From Pseudomonas entomophila (GTDB lineage: Bacteria; Pseudomonadota; Gammaproteobacteria; Pseudomonadales; Pseudomonadaceae), in contig NZ_JARPQB010000015.1 in the NCBI RefSeq assembly GCF_029478665.1, forward strand, positions 1-64,000: a stretch of DNA of 64,000 nt, read 5' to 3'. The notes below the pieces were generated by a model, which saw nothing but the letters and a program-made list of their open reading frames with translations, made no database searches and was not told the DNA's origin. How positions within the stretch are numbered: position 1 is the stretch's first letter; each line of letters starts with the position of its first letter. Positions 1-8,196 of this stretch are shown here, in pieces. The position numbers were made by a program, and so were the translations under genes.

Positions 1-1099
1 GCACCAGGTACCCCAGCGCCGCCCCCACCAGCACCGGCCCCAGCGCCGCGCCCAGGTTGCCCAGGTTCTGTGCCCCGTAATAGACACCCCGCAGGTGCTC
101 CGGCGCAATCAGGTCGATGAACATGTACTCGGCCGGAATCACGATGATCTCGCCCAGGGTGAACACCAGCATGGCAACACACCAGGCCAGTACCGAACCG
201 GCCAGGGAGAAGCCCAGCAAGCCCGCGATGAACATCGCCATGCCGGCCATCAGCCAGGGCATCAGGCGGCGCCGGTTGATGCGTCGGCCGATCAGGTACT
301 GCAGGGCGATCACCGTCACGGCGTTGGTGGTCACCAGGTACCCGACCAGTCGCGCCGCCTCCTCGGGGCTGCTGGTGACCACCAGGTACTGCGACAGGTA
401 GGCGGTGAACTGGCCGAACACCACGGCGCTGAGCACACCGCCCAGGGTGAAGCACACCAGGCGCCGGTCGCGGGCCAGGCCCAATGCCACCTGGGCGAAG
501 CCGGCGCTGGCCTGAACTTCGGCGCGGGCCTCCAGGCCACGGGCGCCCAGGCGCTGGTAGGCCAGGCACATGCCCAGGCCGATCAGCGCGGAGGCCACGA
601 ACGGTAGATGCCCGTCCACTTCGATCATGGCGACCCCAAGCATCGGGCCGACGGCATAGCCGATGTTGCTCAGGGTGTACTTGACCGCGAACACCTCCGC
701 GCGCGCTTCCACTGGCAGCAGGGCGCAGAACCCCGCCTTGGCGGCGATGTCGACCATGGCCAGGGTCAGGTTGATCAGCACCAGGCAAAGGAAGAACAGC
801 GCCGCCGATGGGCTGGCGATGGCGCCGGCGAAGGCCAGCGCGAAGATCAGCAGGCTGGCGATGACCAGCGTATGGTTGCGCACGGTATCGACCAGGTGCC
901 CGCCGTACAGGCTCAGTAGCGAAGCGACGATCAGCGCGCCGCCGATCAGCAGGCCGATGCGTCCGACCGTGAGCTGGAAATTGTCGGCCAGGTAGACCAC
1001 CAGGTAGGGCAGGGTGATGGCTCGGGCGAGCGTCAGGGTGAAGGTGGTGAGCAACAGAAGGCGTACCGGCTGCGGGTAGCCTTTGAGAGCGGCAAGCAT
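1..1099 (-). CDS. MFS transporter, C-terminus cut by window edge
   Basis: The reverse strand is open from an ATG at 1099 to the window edge, giving about 366 residues without a stop. The product begins MLAALKGYPQPVRLLLLTT and reads as a string of hydrophobic helices separated by short charged loops. The loop after the second helix region (YGGHLVDTVRNH) resembles the cytoplasmic motif of major facilitator drug/metabolite exporters, and the overall look is closest to the YdeE/MdtH group. It would sit in the inner membrane; the substrate cannot be read from sequence. The downstream end lies outside the window. It is divergent from the TDT transporter gene, sharing a roughly 160-base promoter region. 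Family is fairly sure, subfamily is a guess. Confidence 0.82.
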   Translation of the reverse strand, partial: MLAALKGYPQPVRLLLLTTFTLTLARAITLPYLVVYLADNFQLTVGRIGLLIGGALIVASLLSLYGGHLVDTVRNHTLVIASLLIFALAFAGAIASPSAALFFLCLVLINLTLAMVDIAAKAGFCALLPVEARAEVFAVKYTLSNIGYAVGPMLGVAMIEVDGHLPFVASALIGLGMCLAYQRLGARGLEARAEVQASAGFAQVALGLARDRRLVCFTLGGVLSAVVFGQFTAYLSQYLVVTSSPEEAARLVGYLVTTNAVTVIALQYLIGRRINRRRLMPWLMAGMAMFIAGLLGFSLAGSVLAWCVAMLVFTLGEIIVIPAEYMFIDLIAPEHLRGVYYGAQNLGNLGAALGPVLVGAALGYLV

Positions 1100-1159
1100 T
1101 GCGACGTCCTGGTCTGGGTGGGGCGGTCGCCAAGCATATTCCAAGGGGCATGGGGTGCG

Positions 1160-1189
1160 CTATATCTGCAAAATAGATAACAGATAGAG
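1160..1189. promoter_or_regulatory. imperfect inverted repeat in divergent promoter region
   Basis: Between the divergent MFS and TDT genes, arms CTATATCTG (1160-1168) and CAGATAGAG (1181-1189) form a near-palindrome in an AT-rich stretch. It could be a regulator site for one or both genes, but no regulator gene is adjacent in the window. Confidence 0.3.
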
Positions 1190-1262
1190 AAATTACCCGT
1201 TATATGGATATTCTTTATGGGCATAAGATGATTCCACCTTACACAAGGCCAGGAGACATCCC

Positions 1263-2402
1263 ATGCCATGCACCCAGACTCGCGCACCGTCGTGGCGCCC
1301 CTTCAGCCAGTTGGCCCATCCCCGCGAGGTGATCCGCCAGTTCACCCCCAACTGGTTTGCCGCGACCATGGGGACTGGCGTGCTGGCGCTGGCCCTGCAT
1401 CAGGTCCAGGTGCCACTGCTCGATGCCGTGGCCGAGGGCCTGTGGTGGTCGACCATCGGCCTGTTCGCCCTGTTCTGTGTCCTGTATGGCGCACGCTGGC
1501 TGCTGTTCTTCGACGAGGCACGGCGGATCTTCGCCCATTCCACCGTGTCGATGTTCTTCGGCACCATCCCCATGGGCCTGGCCACCATCCTCAACGGTGC
1601 GCTGGTATTCGGCCTGGCACGCTGGGGCGAGGCCGTGGTGCCGTGGGTCGAAATGCTCTGGTGGCTGGACGTGGGCCTGGCGCTGCTGTGCGGCGTGGCC
1701 ATTCCCTACCTGATGTTCACTCGCCAGGAACACAGCATCGACCAGATGACCGCGGTGTGGCTGTTGCCGGTGGTGGCGGCGGAGGTCGCCGCAGCCAGTG
1801 GCGGGCTGCTGGCGCCGCACCTGGTGGATGTGCACCGACAGTTCCTGGTGGTGATCACCAGCTACGTGATGTGGGCCGTGTCGTTGCCGGTGGCCTTCAG
1901 CATCCTCACCATCCTCATGCTGCGCATGGCCCTGCACAAGCTGCCACCCGCAAACATGGCGGCGTCCAGCTGGCTGGCGCTGGGGCCGATCGGCACCGGC
2001 GCGCTGGGCATGCTGGTGCTGGGGGGCGATGCGCCGGCGGTGTTCGCCGCCAATGGCCTGGGAAGTCTGGGTGAAGTGGCCCGGGGCCTTGGGCTGGTGG
2101 CTGGTATCGTGCTCTGGGGCGCCGGGTTGTGGTGGCTGCTGACGGCGGTGTTGATCACCCTGCGCTACATGCGCCAGGGCATGCCGTTCAACCTGGGCTG
2201 GTGGGGCTTCACCTTCCCGCTGGGCGTGTACTGCCTGGCCACCCTGAAGCTGGCGGCCTGGCTGGAGTTGGGTTTCTTCAGCGTGTTCGGCCAGGTGCTG
2301 GTGGTGGCGCTGGCGCTGCTCTGGCTGCTGGTGGCCAGCCGCACCCTGCGCGGGGCATGGCATGGCGAGCTGTTCGTCTCGCCTTGCATTGCCCGGCAAT
2401 GA
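1263..2402 (+). CDS. TDT family transporter (TehA/Mae1/Ssu1/SLAC1 type)
   Basis: 379 residues, beginning MPCTQTRAPSWRPFSQL. The ATG at 1263 follows AGGAGA by eight bases. The N-terminal segment FTPNWFAATMGTGVLAL matches the first-helix signature of the tellurite-resistance/dicarboxylate transporter (TDT) family, and about ten hydrophobic segments follow, as expected for the SLAC1/TehA fold. Bacterial and fungal members export sulfite or move C4-dicarboxylates or anions. The extended GTIPMGLATI segment and the lack of a TehB partner make a sulfite- or C4-acid-type transporter more likely than a tellurite one, but the substrate is inferred. Inner membrane protein, monocistronic, divergent from the MFS gene. 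Confidence 0.85.
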   Translation: MPCTQTRAPSWRPFSQLAHPREVIRQFTPNWFAATMGTGVLALALHQVQVPLLDAVAEGLWWSTIGLFALFCVLYGARWLLFFDEARRIFAHSTVSMFFGTIPMGLATILNGALVFGLARWGEAVVPWVEMLWWLDVGLALLCGVAIPYLMFTRQEHSIDQMTAVWLLPVVAAEVAAASGGLLAPHLVDVHRQFLVVITSYVMWAVSLPVAFSILTILMLRMALHKLPPANMAASSWLALGPIGTGALGMLVLGGDAPAVFAANGLGSLGEVARGLGLVAGIVLWGAGLWWLLTAVLITLRYMRQGMPFNLGWWGFTFPLGVYCLATLKLAAWLELGFFSVFGQVLVVALALLWLLVASRTLRGAWHGELFVSPCIARQ

Positions 2403-2416
2403 CGGCGGGCGTTCAC

Positions 2417-2986
2417 TCAGAGGTTGGGCGTGTAGCTGAAACTGCCTGAAGCTTCTGCGTCGGTGAACGGGGCGATCGGCGACTTGCGGTTCAGCATGTC
2501 ATTGACCATCGAGCCCGGGAACATCTGGATGCTGTTGTTGAAGCGCTCCACCTCGCCGTTGAAGATGACGATCGCCGCACCGACATTTTCCTGTTGTTCG
2601 GCGATTTCCCGCATGAAGTTGCCGAGCACTTCGGACGCCTTGAGGTCAGGGTAGGCTTCGACGGCAACGCGCAGGCCATTGAGCAGCGAGCGGGTGGCGC
2701 TCTCGGCGGCGACCAGCGAATTGCCGTTGGCCGCGCTCGGCAGCTCGGCGACGGCGCTGCGCAGGCGCGTGATCTCGCTCATCAGGTTGTGTTCATAGTC
2801 CTGATAATGGCTGACGTGCGGCTGCAGGCCGTCGAGTACCTTGCTCTTCTGCCGCTCGTAGGTCAGCACATCGGCCCAGGCCCGTTGCGCGCGGTTATGG
2901 CCACCGATGATCGCGTTGTAGTAGCTGATCACGGCCAGCAGGCCCAGAACGGCGACGGTAATGCCGATGATGACGGGTAGATCCAT
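2417..2986 (-). CDS. LemA family protein
   Basis: 189 residues. An N-terminal membrane anchor (MDLPVIIGITVAVLGLLAVISYYN) is followed by the LemA signature NRAQRAWADVLTYERQKSKVLDGL and a long helical coiled region, ending with the usual FSYTP-type tail. LemA proteins are single-pass helical proteins with the C-terminal part outside or periplasmic; their biochemical role is still unclear. The start lies two bases after the stop of the upstream membrane gene (2989-4089), so the two are co-transcribed and probably translationally coupled, suggesting a joint membrane function. Length is typical of the family. Confidence 0.9.
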   Translation of the reverse strand: MDLPVIIGITVAVLGLLAVISYYNAIIGGHNRAQRAWADVLTYERQKSKVLDGLQPHVSHYQDYEHNLMSEITRLRSAVAELPSAANGNSLVAAESATRSLLNGLRVAVEAYPDLKASEVLGNFMREIAEQQENVGAAIVIFNGEVERFNNSIQMFPGSMVNDMLNRKSPIAPFTDAEASGSFSYTPNL

Positions 2987-2988
2987 TG

Positions 2989-4089
2989 TCAGTGTTCCCT
3001 GTGAATGGCGGTTGCAGTGGGTGATTCGAAGTTGTCGTCATGCTGCTCGATGAGCACGTGGATTGCCTCCAGCAGGGTGGTCAGCGCGGGCAAGTCGATG
3101 CCAGCTTCGACAGCCTTGTAAAAGGCTCCTGGGTTGCTCAAGTCACCCGGCATCTTGAAGTCGATGAGGTTGTCATCGTCGAAGCTGAGGCAGAGCCCGG
3201 CGCCGTTGGCGGCGAATTCCAGATTGGGGTTGCGCAGGCGCGCGGTCATGGTCAGCAGGTGCAGTACCGTGACGGGCTTGGCGAACCGGGCGCAGGCCAT
3301 CGCACTCGTGCCGCTGAGGGTGAGCGTGCGGTTGAAGGCGCTCGAGGTGGTTTGATAGGTGTGGGCAAGGTCGATCTTGTCCTGTTGGTCGCTGCGCACG
3401 GCGATACCTTGCACCCACGGGAAATCCACCACCAGGCTGTAGCGTCGATAGTGGTGGTAGATGGTTCGGGACCGGGTCACGGTTTCGCCCTTGCTGTTTG
3501 TCTCGGTGTAGGTCTGTTGACGGCTGTCGACGTATTCCAGGTCGATGTAGTGGTAGGCGAGGGTGTGCCGAGGGCCTTTGAAACAGCCTTTCAATGCGAG
3601 CTGTATCTGGCGGCTGTGGTTGCCTCGCGCATAATCACTGAAGGATTGCTGCAACTGGCGCAACAGCGGTTCGGGAGGCGTGTCGATTTCCTCAAGGCCG
3701 TTGGCGAACCAGCTCGAGCGCAACGCCAGTGCCCTGGACAGCTCTGGCAACAGGTTGCGGCCGCGAACGATGTAGGAAAGCGTGCTGGTGACGAAAAGGA
3801 TGCTTGGCCCCGCGATGATCCAGGCGCAGGTCGAAGGTGTGAAGCCCCAGGCCTCGGACAGCCATATCAGGATTGTCCAAGGCCCCAGATAGTTGGCCGC
3901 CAGGGCGACGATCGCCAGGACTGCGAAGGCCTGGACCGCTTGCCATTCGGCTTTGTACTCGAACTGCAGCTTGCCCTTGTAGTCAACGAAATTGCCCACG
4001 ATAGTCAGGAGGTCGATGGTGTTCTTCGCCGACTTCGTGGCTTCGGTGGCCGCGTCGATCATCGCCGCCAACCGCTTGTCTTCATTCAT
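2989..4089 (-). CDS. membrane protein preceding LemA (DUF3137-like layout)
   Basis: 366 residues from ATG 4089 (MNEDKRLAAMIDAATEAT). Longer upstream extensions in this frame are low-complexity and antisense to the next gene, so this start is preferred; it follows GGAAACAGAAAG. Two hydrophobic segments lie near residues 55-105 (AVQAFAVLAIVALAANYLG and TCAWIIAGPSILFVTSTLSYIV), followed by a soluble domain of about 250 residues with many aromatic strand-like stretches (YHYIDLEYVD, TIYHHYRRYSLVVDFPW). Many bacteria pair LemA with a two-TM protein of the DUF3137 family, and gene order and topology fit that, but I do not recognise the domain with certainty. First gene of a two-gene operon with lemA. 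Confidence 0.75.
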   Translation of the reverse strand: MNEDKRLAAMIDAATEATKSAKNTIDLLTIVGNFVDYKGKLQFEYKAEWQAVQAFAVLAIVALAANYLGPWTILIWLSEAWGFTPSTCAWIIAGPSILFVTSTLSYIVRGRNLLPELSRALALRSSWFANGLEEIDTPPEPLLRQLQQSFSDYARGNHSRQIQLALKGCFKGPRHTLAYHYIDLEYVDSRQQTYTETNSKGETVTRSRTIYHHYRRYSLVVDFPWVQGIAVRSDQQDKIDLAHTYQTTSSAFNRTLTLSGTSAMACARFAKPVTVLHLLTMTARLRNPNLEFAANGAGLCLSFDDDNLIDFKMPGDLSNPGAFYKAVEAGIDLPALTTLLEAIHVLIEQHDDNFESPTATAIHREH

Positions 4090-4156
4090 GGTCTTTCTGT
4101 TTCCATTTCCTGGGGGCATCCTGCCGAGAGGCATCCGTTGCGTCCTGCCTCTCTCA

Positions 4157-4178
4157 TGCGCCCTGGACGGGCGTTTTT
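4157..4178 (+). terminator. hairpin plus T-run on + strand
   Basis: CGCCC-TGGAC-GGGCG (4159-4173) is followed by TTTTT. It points in the + direction although no + strand gene lies immediately upstream, so it may end a short transcript or attenuate the following transporter/acyltransferase gene. The remaining bases of the 4090-4320 gap show nothing else clear. Confidence 0.4.
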
Positions 4179-4320
4179 CTGGTGCCTGGCAGTCTGCCAT
4201 CGCCCTGGCTGTCTTTCCAGCGCGGCGGCAAGGTTGCCTGAGCGGGCATTCCCGTGCAGATTTGTGGCTTCGCACGCCCGGCGTGCCTCCAATGACAAAG
4301 CCCAACCAGGTACAAGGACG

Positions 4321-6195
4321 ATGAGTCACCCCTCGCAATTCACCCTGCTCGGCAAGCGGCGCTTCCTGCCGTTCTTCATCACCCAGTCGCTGGGTGCCTT
4401 CAACGACAACCTGTTCAAGCAGTCGTTGATCCTGGCGATCCTCTACAAGCTGAGCCTGGAAGGCGACCGCTCGATCTGGGTCAACCTCTGCGCGCTGCTG
4501 TTCATCCTGCCGTTCTTCCTGTTCTCGGCGCTGGCCGGACAGTTTGGCGAGAAATTCGCCAAGGACCGCTTGATCCGAGCGATCAAGCTGGCCGAGATCG
4601 TCATCATGGCCATCGGTGCCACCGGTTTCGTCACTCACCACCTGGAACTGATGCTGGTGGCGCTGTTCGCCATGGGTACCCACTCGGCGCTGTTCGGCCC
4701 GGTCAAGTACTCGATCCTGCCTCAGGCCTTGCGTGAAGAAGAGCTGGTGGGGGGCAACGGCCTGGTCGAGATGGGCACGTTCCTGGCGATCCTGGCCGGC
4801 ACCATCGGCGCCGGGGTGATGATGTCGTCGTCGAACTACGCCACGGCGGCCGCCATCGGCGTGGTGGGCACGGCGGTGCTAGGTTACCTGGCCAGCCGCT
4901 GGATCCCCCGCGCTGCCGCCGCCGCGCCGCAGATGAAGCTGGACTGGAACATCTTCCGTCAGTCGTGGGCCACCCTGCGCATGGGCTTGGGGCAGACCCC
5001 GGCGGTGTCGCGCTCGATCGTCGGCAACTCGTGGTTCTGGTTCGTCGGTGCCATCTACCTCACGCAGATCCCGGCCTATGCCAAGGACTGGCTGCACGGT
5101 GACGAAACCGTCGTCACCCTGGTGCTGACCTTGTTCTCGGTGGGTATCGCCATCGGCTCGCTGCTGTGCGAGCGCTTGAGTGGCCGCAAGGTGGAGATCG
5201 GCCTGGTGCCCTTCGGCTCCTTCGGCCTGACGCTATTCGGTTTGCTCTGGTGGTGGCATTCGGGCGATGTGCCGGTCGGCGCCGTGCCCCATGACTGGCT
5301 GGCGCTGCTGGGCATGAGCCAGGCGTGGTGGATCATGCTGTCCATCGTCGGGCTGGGCATCTTCGGTGGTTTCTACATCGTGCCGCTGTACGCGCTGATC
5401 CAGGCGCGTACCCCGGAAGACCAGCGGGCCCGGGTGATCGCCGCCAACAACATCCTCAACGCCCTGTTCATGGTGGTTTCGGCGATCGTCACCATCGTCC
5501 TGCTGAGCATTGCAAAACTGAGCATCCCGCAGCTGTTCCTGGTGGTGTCGCTGCTCAATATCGCGGTGAACGCCTACATCTTCAGGATCGTGCCCGAGTT
5601 CACCATGCGCTTCCTGATCTGGCTGCTCAGCCATTCGATGTACCGGGTCGAGCACCGCGAGCTCGAGCGCATCCCCGACGAGGGCGCGGCCTTGCTGGTG
5701 TGCAACCACGTGTCGTTCGTCGATGCGCTGCTGATCGGCGGCGCGATTCGCCGGCCGGTGCGCTTCGTCATGTACTACAAGATCTACAACCTGCCGGTGC
5801 TCAACTTCGTGTTCCGCACCGCTGGCGCGATCCCCATCGCCGGGCGCGGTGAAGACGAGGCCACCTACGAGCGCGCCTTCGCCCGAATTGCCCAGTACCT
5901 GGCCGACGGCGAGCTGGTGTGCATCTTCCCCGAAGGCAAGCTCAGTGCCGACGGTGAGATCGATGTGTTCAAGGGGGGGGTGAACCGCATCCTGCAGGAG
6001 ACGCCGGTGCCGGTGATTCCACTGGCGTTGCAGGGGCTGTGGGGCAGTTTCTTCAGTCGCGACCCGAACAAGGGCTTCTTCAAGCGCCTATGGTCGCGGG
6101 TGACCATCGTGGCCGGCGCCGCCATCCCGGTGGAGGCGGCGCAGCCCGAGGCGCTGCGCGAGCAGGTCAGCCTGCTGCGCGGCGATATGCGTTGA
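4321..6195 (+). CDS. LplT-like MFS transporter fused to PlsC-type acyltransferase
   Basis: 624 residues from ATG 4321 (MSHPSQFTLLGKRRFLPFF) with ACAAGGACG upstream. Residues 1 to about 430 form a 12-helix major facilitator domain with the LplT-like opening FITQSLGAFNDNLFKQSL. The C-terminal part is a glycerolipid acyltransferase: the H-X4-D motif is NHVSFVD (about residue 462) and the FPEGK motif lies near residue 537. Lysophospholipid flippase plus acyltransferase fusions recycle lysophospholipids: the transporter flips 2-acyl-glycerophosphoethanolamine inward and the enzyme re-acylates it. In E. coli LplT is separate and Aas carries acyltransferase plus acyl-ACP synthetase; here the synthetase domain is absent. 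Substrate assignment is inferred. Confidence 0.88.
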   Translation: MSHPSQFTLLGKRRFLPFFITQSLGAFNDNLFKQSLILAILYKLSLEGDRSIWVNLCALLFILPFFLFSALAGQFGEKFAKDRLIRAIKLAEIVIMAIGATGFVTHHLELMLVALFAMGTHSALFGPVKYSILPQALREEELVGGNGLVEMGTFLAILAGTIGAGVMMSSSNYATAAAIGVVGTAVLGYLASRWIPRAAAAAPQMKLDWNIFRQSWATLRMGLGQTPAVSRSIVGNSWFWFVGAIYLTQIPAYAKDWLHGDETVVTLVLTLFSVGIAIGSLLCERLSGRKVEIGLVPFGSFGLTLFGLLWWWHSGDVPVGAVPHDWLALLGMSQAWWIMLSIVGLGIFGGFYIVPLYALIQARTPEDQRARVIAANNILNALFMVVSAIVTIVLLSIAKLSIPQLFLVVSLLNIAVNAYIFRIVPEFTMRFLIWLLSHSMYRVEHRELERIPDEGAALLVCNHVSFVDALLIGGAIRRPVRFVMYYKIYNLPVLNFVFRTAGAIPIAGRGEDEATYERAFARIAQYLADGELVCIFPEGKLSADGEIDVFKGGVNRILQETPVPVIPLALQGLWGSFFSRDPNKGFFKRLWSRVTIVAGAAIPVEAAQPEALREQVSLLRGDMR

Positions 6196-6213
6196 GGGGG
6201 AGGGAAGCGGAGG

Positions 6214-6531
6214 TCAGCTGGCGCTGACCTTCAGGCCGACCAGGCCGGTGATGATCAGCGCGACGCTGGCCAGGCGCACCAAGGCCATCGATTCGCCGAA
6301 CAGGATGATCCCGGCGATCACCGTGCCGACCGCGCCGACGCCGGTCCAGATGGCATAGGCGGTGCCCAGCGGCAGCTCTTTCATGGCCAGGCCCAGCAGG
6401 CCGAGGCTGATGACCATGGCGCCGACAGTGAGAATAGTGGGGAGCGGGCGAGTGAAGCCGTCGGTGTACTTGAGGCCGACAGCCCAGCCGACTTCGAACA
6501 GGCCGGCGAAGAACAGGATGATCCAGGACAT
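6214..6531 (-). CDS. gdx: SMR-family guanidinium exporter Gdx (SugE)
   Basis: 105 residues with four transmembrane helices. The opening [20 protein letters not shown] contains the essential membrane glutamate (E13) in the [13 protein letters not shown] signature that marks the SugE/Gdx branch of small multidrug resistance proteins, as opposed to the EmrE branch. Gdx proteins exchange guanidinium for protons across the inner membrane as antiparallel dimers. A guanidine-II riboswitch lies directly upstream in the leader, which strongly supports guanidinium as the substrate rather than quaternary ammonium drugs. The stop is 18 bases beyond the end of the convergent transporter/acyltransferase gene. 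Confidence 0.95.
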   Translation of the reverse strand: MSWIILFFAGLFEVGWAVGLKYTDGFTRPLPTILTVGAMVISLGLLGLAMKELPLGTAYAIWTGVGAVGTVIAGIILFGESMALVRLASVALIITGLVGLKVSAS

Positions 6532-6557
6532 GGTGAGTCTCCATCATTATCAACGAT

Positions 6558-6606
6558 GGGGCCGTCCCCGTAGCGATCACGCACTGCGTCGTGAGGTCGT
6601 CCTCAC
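6558..6606 (-). promoter_or_regulatory. guanidine-II (mini-ykkC) riboswitch
   Basis: On the reverse strand the gdx leader carries two short hairpins: GTGAGG-ACGA-CCTCAC (6606 to 6591) and GGGG-ACGG-CCCC (6569 to 6558). Both loops match the ACGR tetraloop that defines the guanidine-II riboswitch, and the second hairpin ends about 26 bases before the gdx start, close to the GGAGA ribosome site. The class controls translation by freeing the ribosome site when two guanidinium ions dock the loops. A possible -10 TATAGT lies just upstream (near 6615). Confidence 0.92.
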
Positions 6607-6672
6607 AGTGCGCACTATAGTGCACATTTGTAGGGGTGGGTGCAAGCCGGGTGGATCAGCGGTGTCTGGCGG

Positions 6673-6726
6673 TTCGCCGGCAAGCCGGCTCCTACGCGTT
6701 CAAGTAGGAGCCGGCTTGCCGGCGAT
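6673..6726. repeat. REP-like inverted pair, CCGGCAAGCCGG family
   Basis: Two inverted copies: 6673-6695 (core GCCGGCAAGCCGGCTCCTAC) and 6704-6726, separated by eight bases, between gdx and rdgC. The same core recurs at 34247-34313 and 34935-34957. Confidence 0.9.
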
Positions 6727-6735
6727 AGGGCCGAT

Positions 6736-7656
6736 TCAGACGCCCTGGGGAATCTCCTCGCCCCCCAGCGCCTCGAACAGCGCCGGCAGGAACTCGGTGA
6801 AGGTCATCATCATCAGGGTGAAGCTGGCGTCGAATTGTTGCTGGGCTTCATCGCCGCCATCCTGCTCGGCCTGCTCCTGCAGCAGTTCCTCGAACTTCAG
6901 GCGCTTGATCACGGTCTTGTCGTCGAGCACGAACGACAGCTTGTCCTGCCAGGCGAGGGCCAGTTGCGTGACCACCTTGCCGGTGCTCAGGTGCAGCTGG
7001 ATCTCTTCACCGGTCAGGTCCTGGCGCTTGCAGCGCACGATGCCGCCGTCTTCGCCGGTGTCGCGCAGCTCGCACTCGTCCAGTACATAGAAGCCTTCGG
7101 CGGCTTGTTGCGACTTGACCCAGTCGGTCATGGTCGCGGCCGGGGCGATCTTCACGGTCACCGGCCGCACCGGCAGCGAACCCATGACTTCGCGCAGGGT
7201 CGACAGCAGGTCCTCGGCGCGCTTGGCGCTGGCCGAGTTGACCAGGATCAGGCCCAGGCGCGGGGCGATGGCGGCGAAGATCATCGAGCGGCGGATGAAC
7301 GCCCGCGGCAGGAAGGCCTGGATGATCTCGTCCTTGATCTGGTCGCGTTCCTTCTTGTAGACCTTGCGCATCTGCTCGGTCTCGATTTCCTCGACCTTCT
7401 CCTTGACCGCGTCGTTGACCACGCTGCTGGGCAGGATGCGTTCCTCTTTGCGCGCGGCGATCAGCAGGAATTCACCGCTGACGTGCACCAGGGGAGCGTC
7501 GGCGCCCTTGCCGAACGGGGCGACGAAACCGTAGGTGGTCATCTCCTGGCTGGCGCAGGGGCGGGCCGGCTTGCTGGCCAGGGCGGCTTCCAGCGCTTCA
7601 GGCTCGAACGGGACATCCTGGGTCAGGCGGTAGGTCAGCAGGTTCTTGAACCACAT
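6736..7656 (-). CDS. rdgC: recombination-associated protein RdgC
   Basis: 306 residues from ATG 7656, beginning [17 protein letters not shown], the conserved start of RdgC; an in-frame extension to 7692 is rejected because family members begin at MWFKN. The length equals the normal size. RdgC forms a ring-shaped dimer that binds duplex DNA without sequence preference and restrains RecA loading. Conserved landmarks include TYGFVAPFG, the helical [20 protein letters not shown] stretch and LLTSL-type segments in the centre ([23 protein letters not shown]). Single gene between gdx and the tRNA operon. Confidence 0.95.
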   Translation of the reverse strand: MWFKNLLTYRLTQDVPFEPEALEAALASKPARPCASQEMTTYGFVAPFGKGADAPLVHVSGEFLLIAARKEERILPSSVVNDAVKEKVEEIETEQMRKVYKKERDQIKDEIIQAFLPRAFIRRSMIFAAIAPRLGLILVNSASAKRAEDLLSTLREVMGSLPVRPVTVKIAPAATMTDWVKSQQAAEGFYVLDECELRDTGEDGGIVRCKRQDLTGEEIQLHLSTGKVVTQLALAWQDKLSFVLDDKTVIKRLKFEELLQEQAEQDGGDEAQQQFDASFTLMMMTFTEFLPALFEALGGEEIPQGV

Positions 7657-7823
7657 GAGGGGGAATCTCTCCTTAATGCATAAGGCGGGCATTATTCTCC
7701 GAGCGGTGGTTCGAGGCCAGCCCTGTCAGAGGGCCAGCAGGCATATATAAGGAGGGAAACGCCCGGCGCAGCTAGGTCTTTGAAAGGCCTGGCATTTTTT
7801 TTTGAATTTTTTGAAAAAAGTGC

Positions 7824-7852
7824 TTGCCAGGGTACAGGGTCCTCCGTAGAAT
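7824..7852 (+). promoter_or_regulatory. sigma-70 promoter of tRNA operon
   Basis: TTGCCA (7824-7829), a 17-base spacer and TAGAAT (7847-7852), followed by GCGCGCC, which fits a stringently controlled stable-RNA promoter. Transcription would begin about 15 bases before tRNA-Val. Confidence 0.8.
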
Positions 7853-7872
7853 GCGCGCCACACCGAGACGAA

Positions 7873-7948
7873 GGGTGATTAGCTCAGCCGGGAGAGCATC
7901 TGCCTTACAAGCAGAGGGTCGGCGGTTCGATCCCGTCATCACCCACCA
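7873..7948 (+). tRNA. tRNA-Val (TAC)
   Basis: 76 bases, complete cloverleaf with encoded CCA. Acceptor arm GGGTGAT/ATCACCC; anticodon loop in CTGCCTTACAAGCAG gives anticodon TAC, which reads valine codons; T arm GGCGGTTCGATCCCGTC. First gene of a two-tRNA transcript. Confidence 0.96.
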
Positions 7949-7961
7949 CTCGATGTATAGC

Positions 7962-8038
7962 GCGGCGGTAGTTCAGTCGGTTAGAATACCGGCCTGTCAC
8001 GCCGGGGGTCGCGGGTTCGAGTCCCGTCCGCCGCGCCA
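7962..8038 (+). tRNA. tRNA-Asp (GTC)
   Basis: 77 bases with encoded CCA. Acceptor arm GCGGCGG/CCGCCGC, anticodon stem-loop CCGGCCTGTCACGCCGG with anticodon GTC, T loop GGTTCGAGTC. Thirteen bases after tRNA-Val, same transcript. Confidence 0.96.
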
Positions 8039-8081
8039 TATTCAGCTTCAAGGGCCCACTGAACACCCTGAAGCTACAGAG

Positions 8082-8107
8082 AAAGCGACCTTAGGGTCGC
8101 TTTTTTT
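8082..8107 (+). terminator. intrinsic terminator of tRNA operon
   Basis: AAAGCGACC-TTAG-GGTCGC followed by TTTTTTT: a strong short hairpin and U-run ending the tRNA transcript. Confidence 0.9.
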
Positions 8108-8196
8108 GTTTCTGGCATTGCGCCAGAATGCCCCCTGTCCGCCGCATGTGGCCAGCAGGCCCTGCGCCGGTTCTTATCGCAAGCAAGAGACCGACC

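Noticed and set aside
3040..4320. Upstream extension of the LplT/PlsC reading frame to 3040
   Set aside because: The extension is antisense to the LemA-operon membrane gene; family members start near MSHPSQFTLLGKRRF at 4321.
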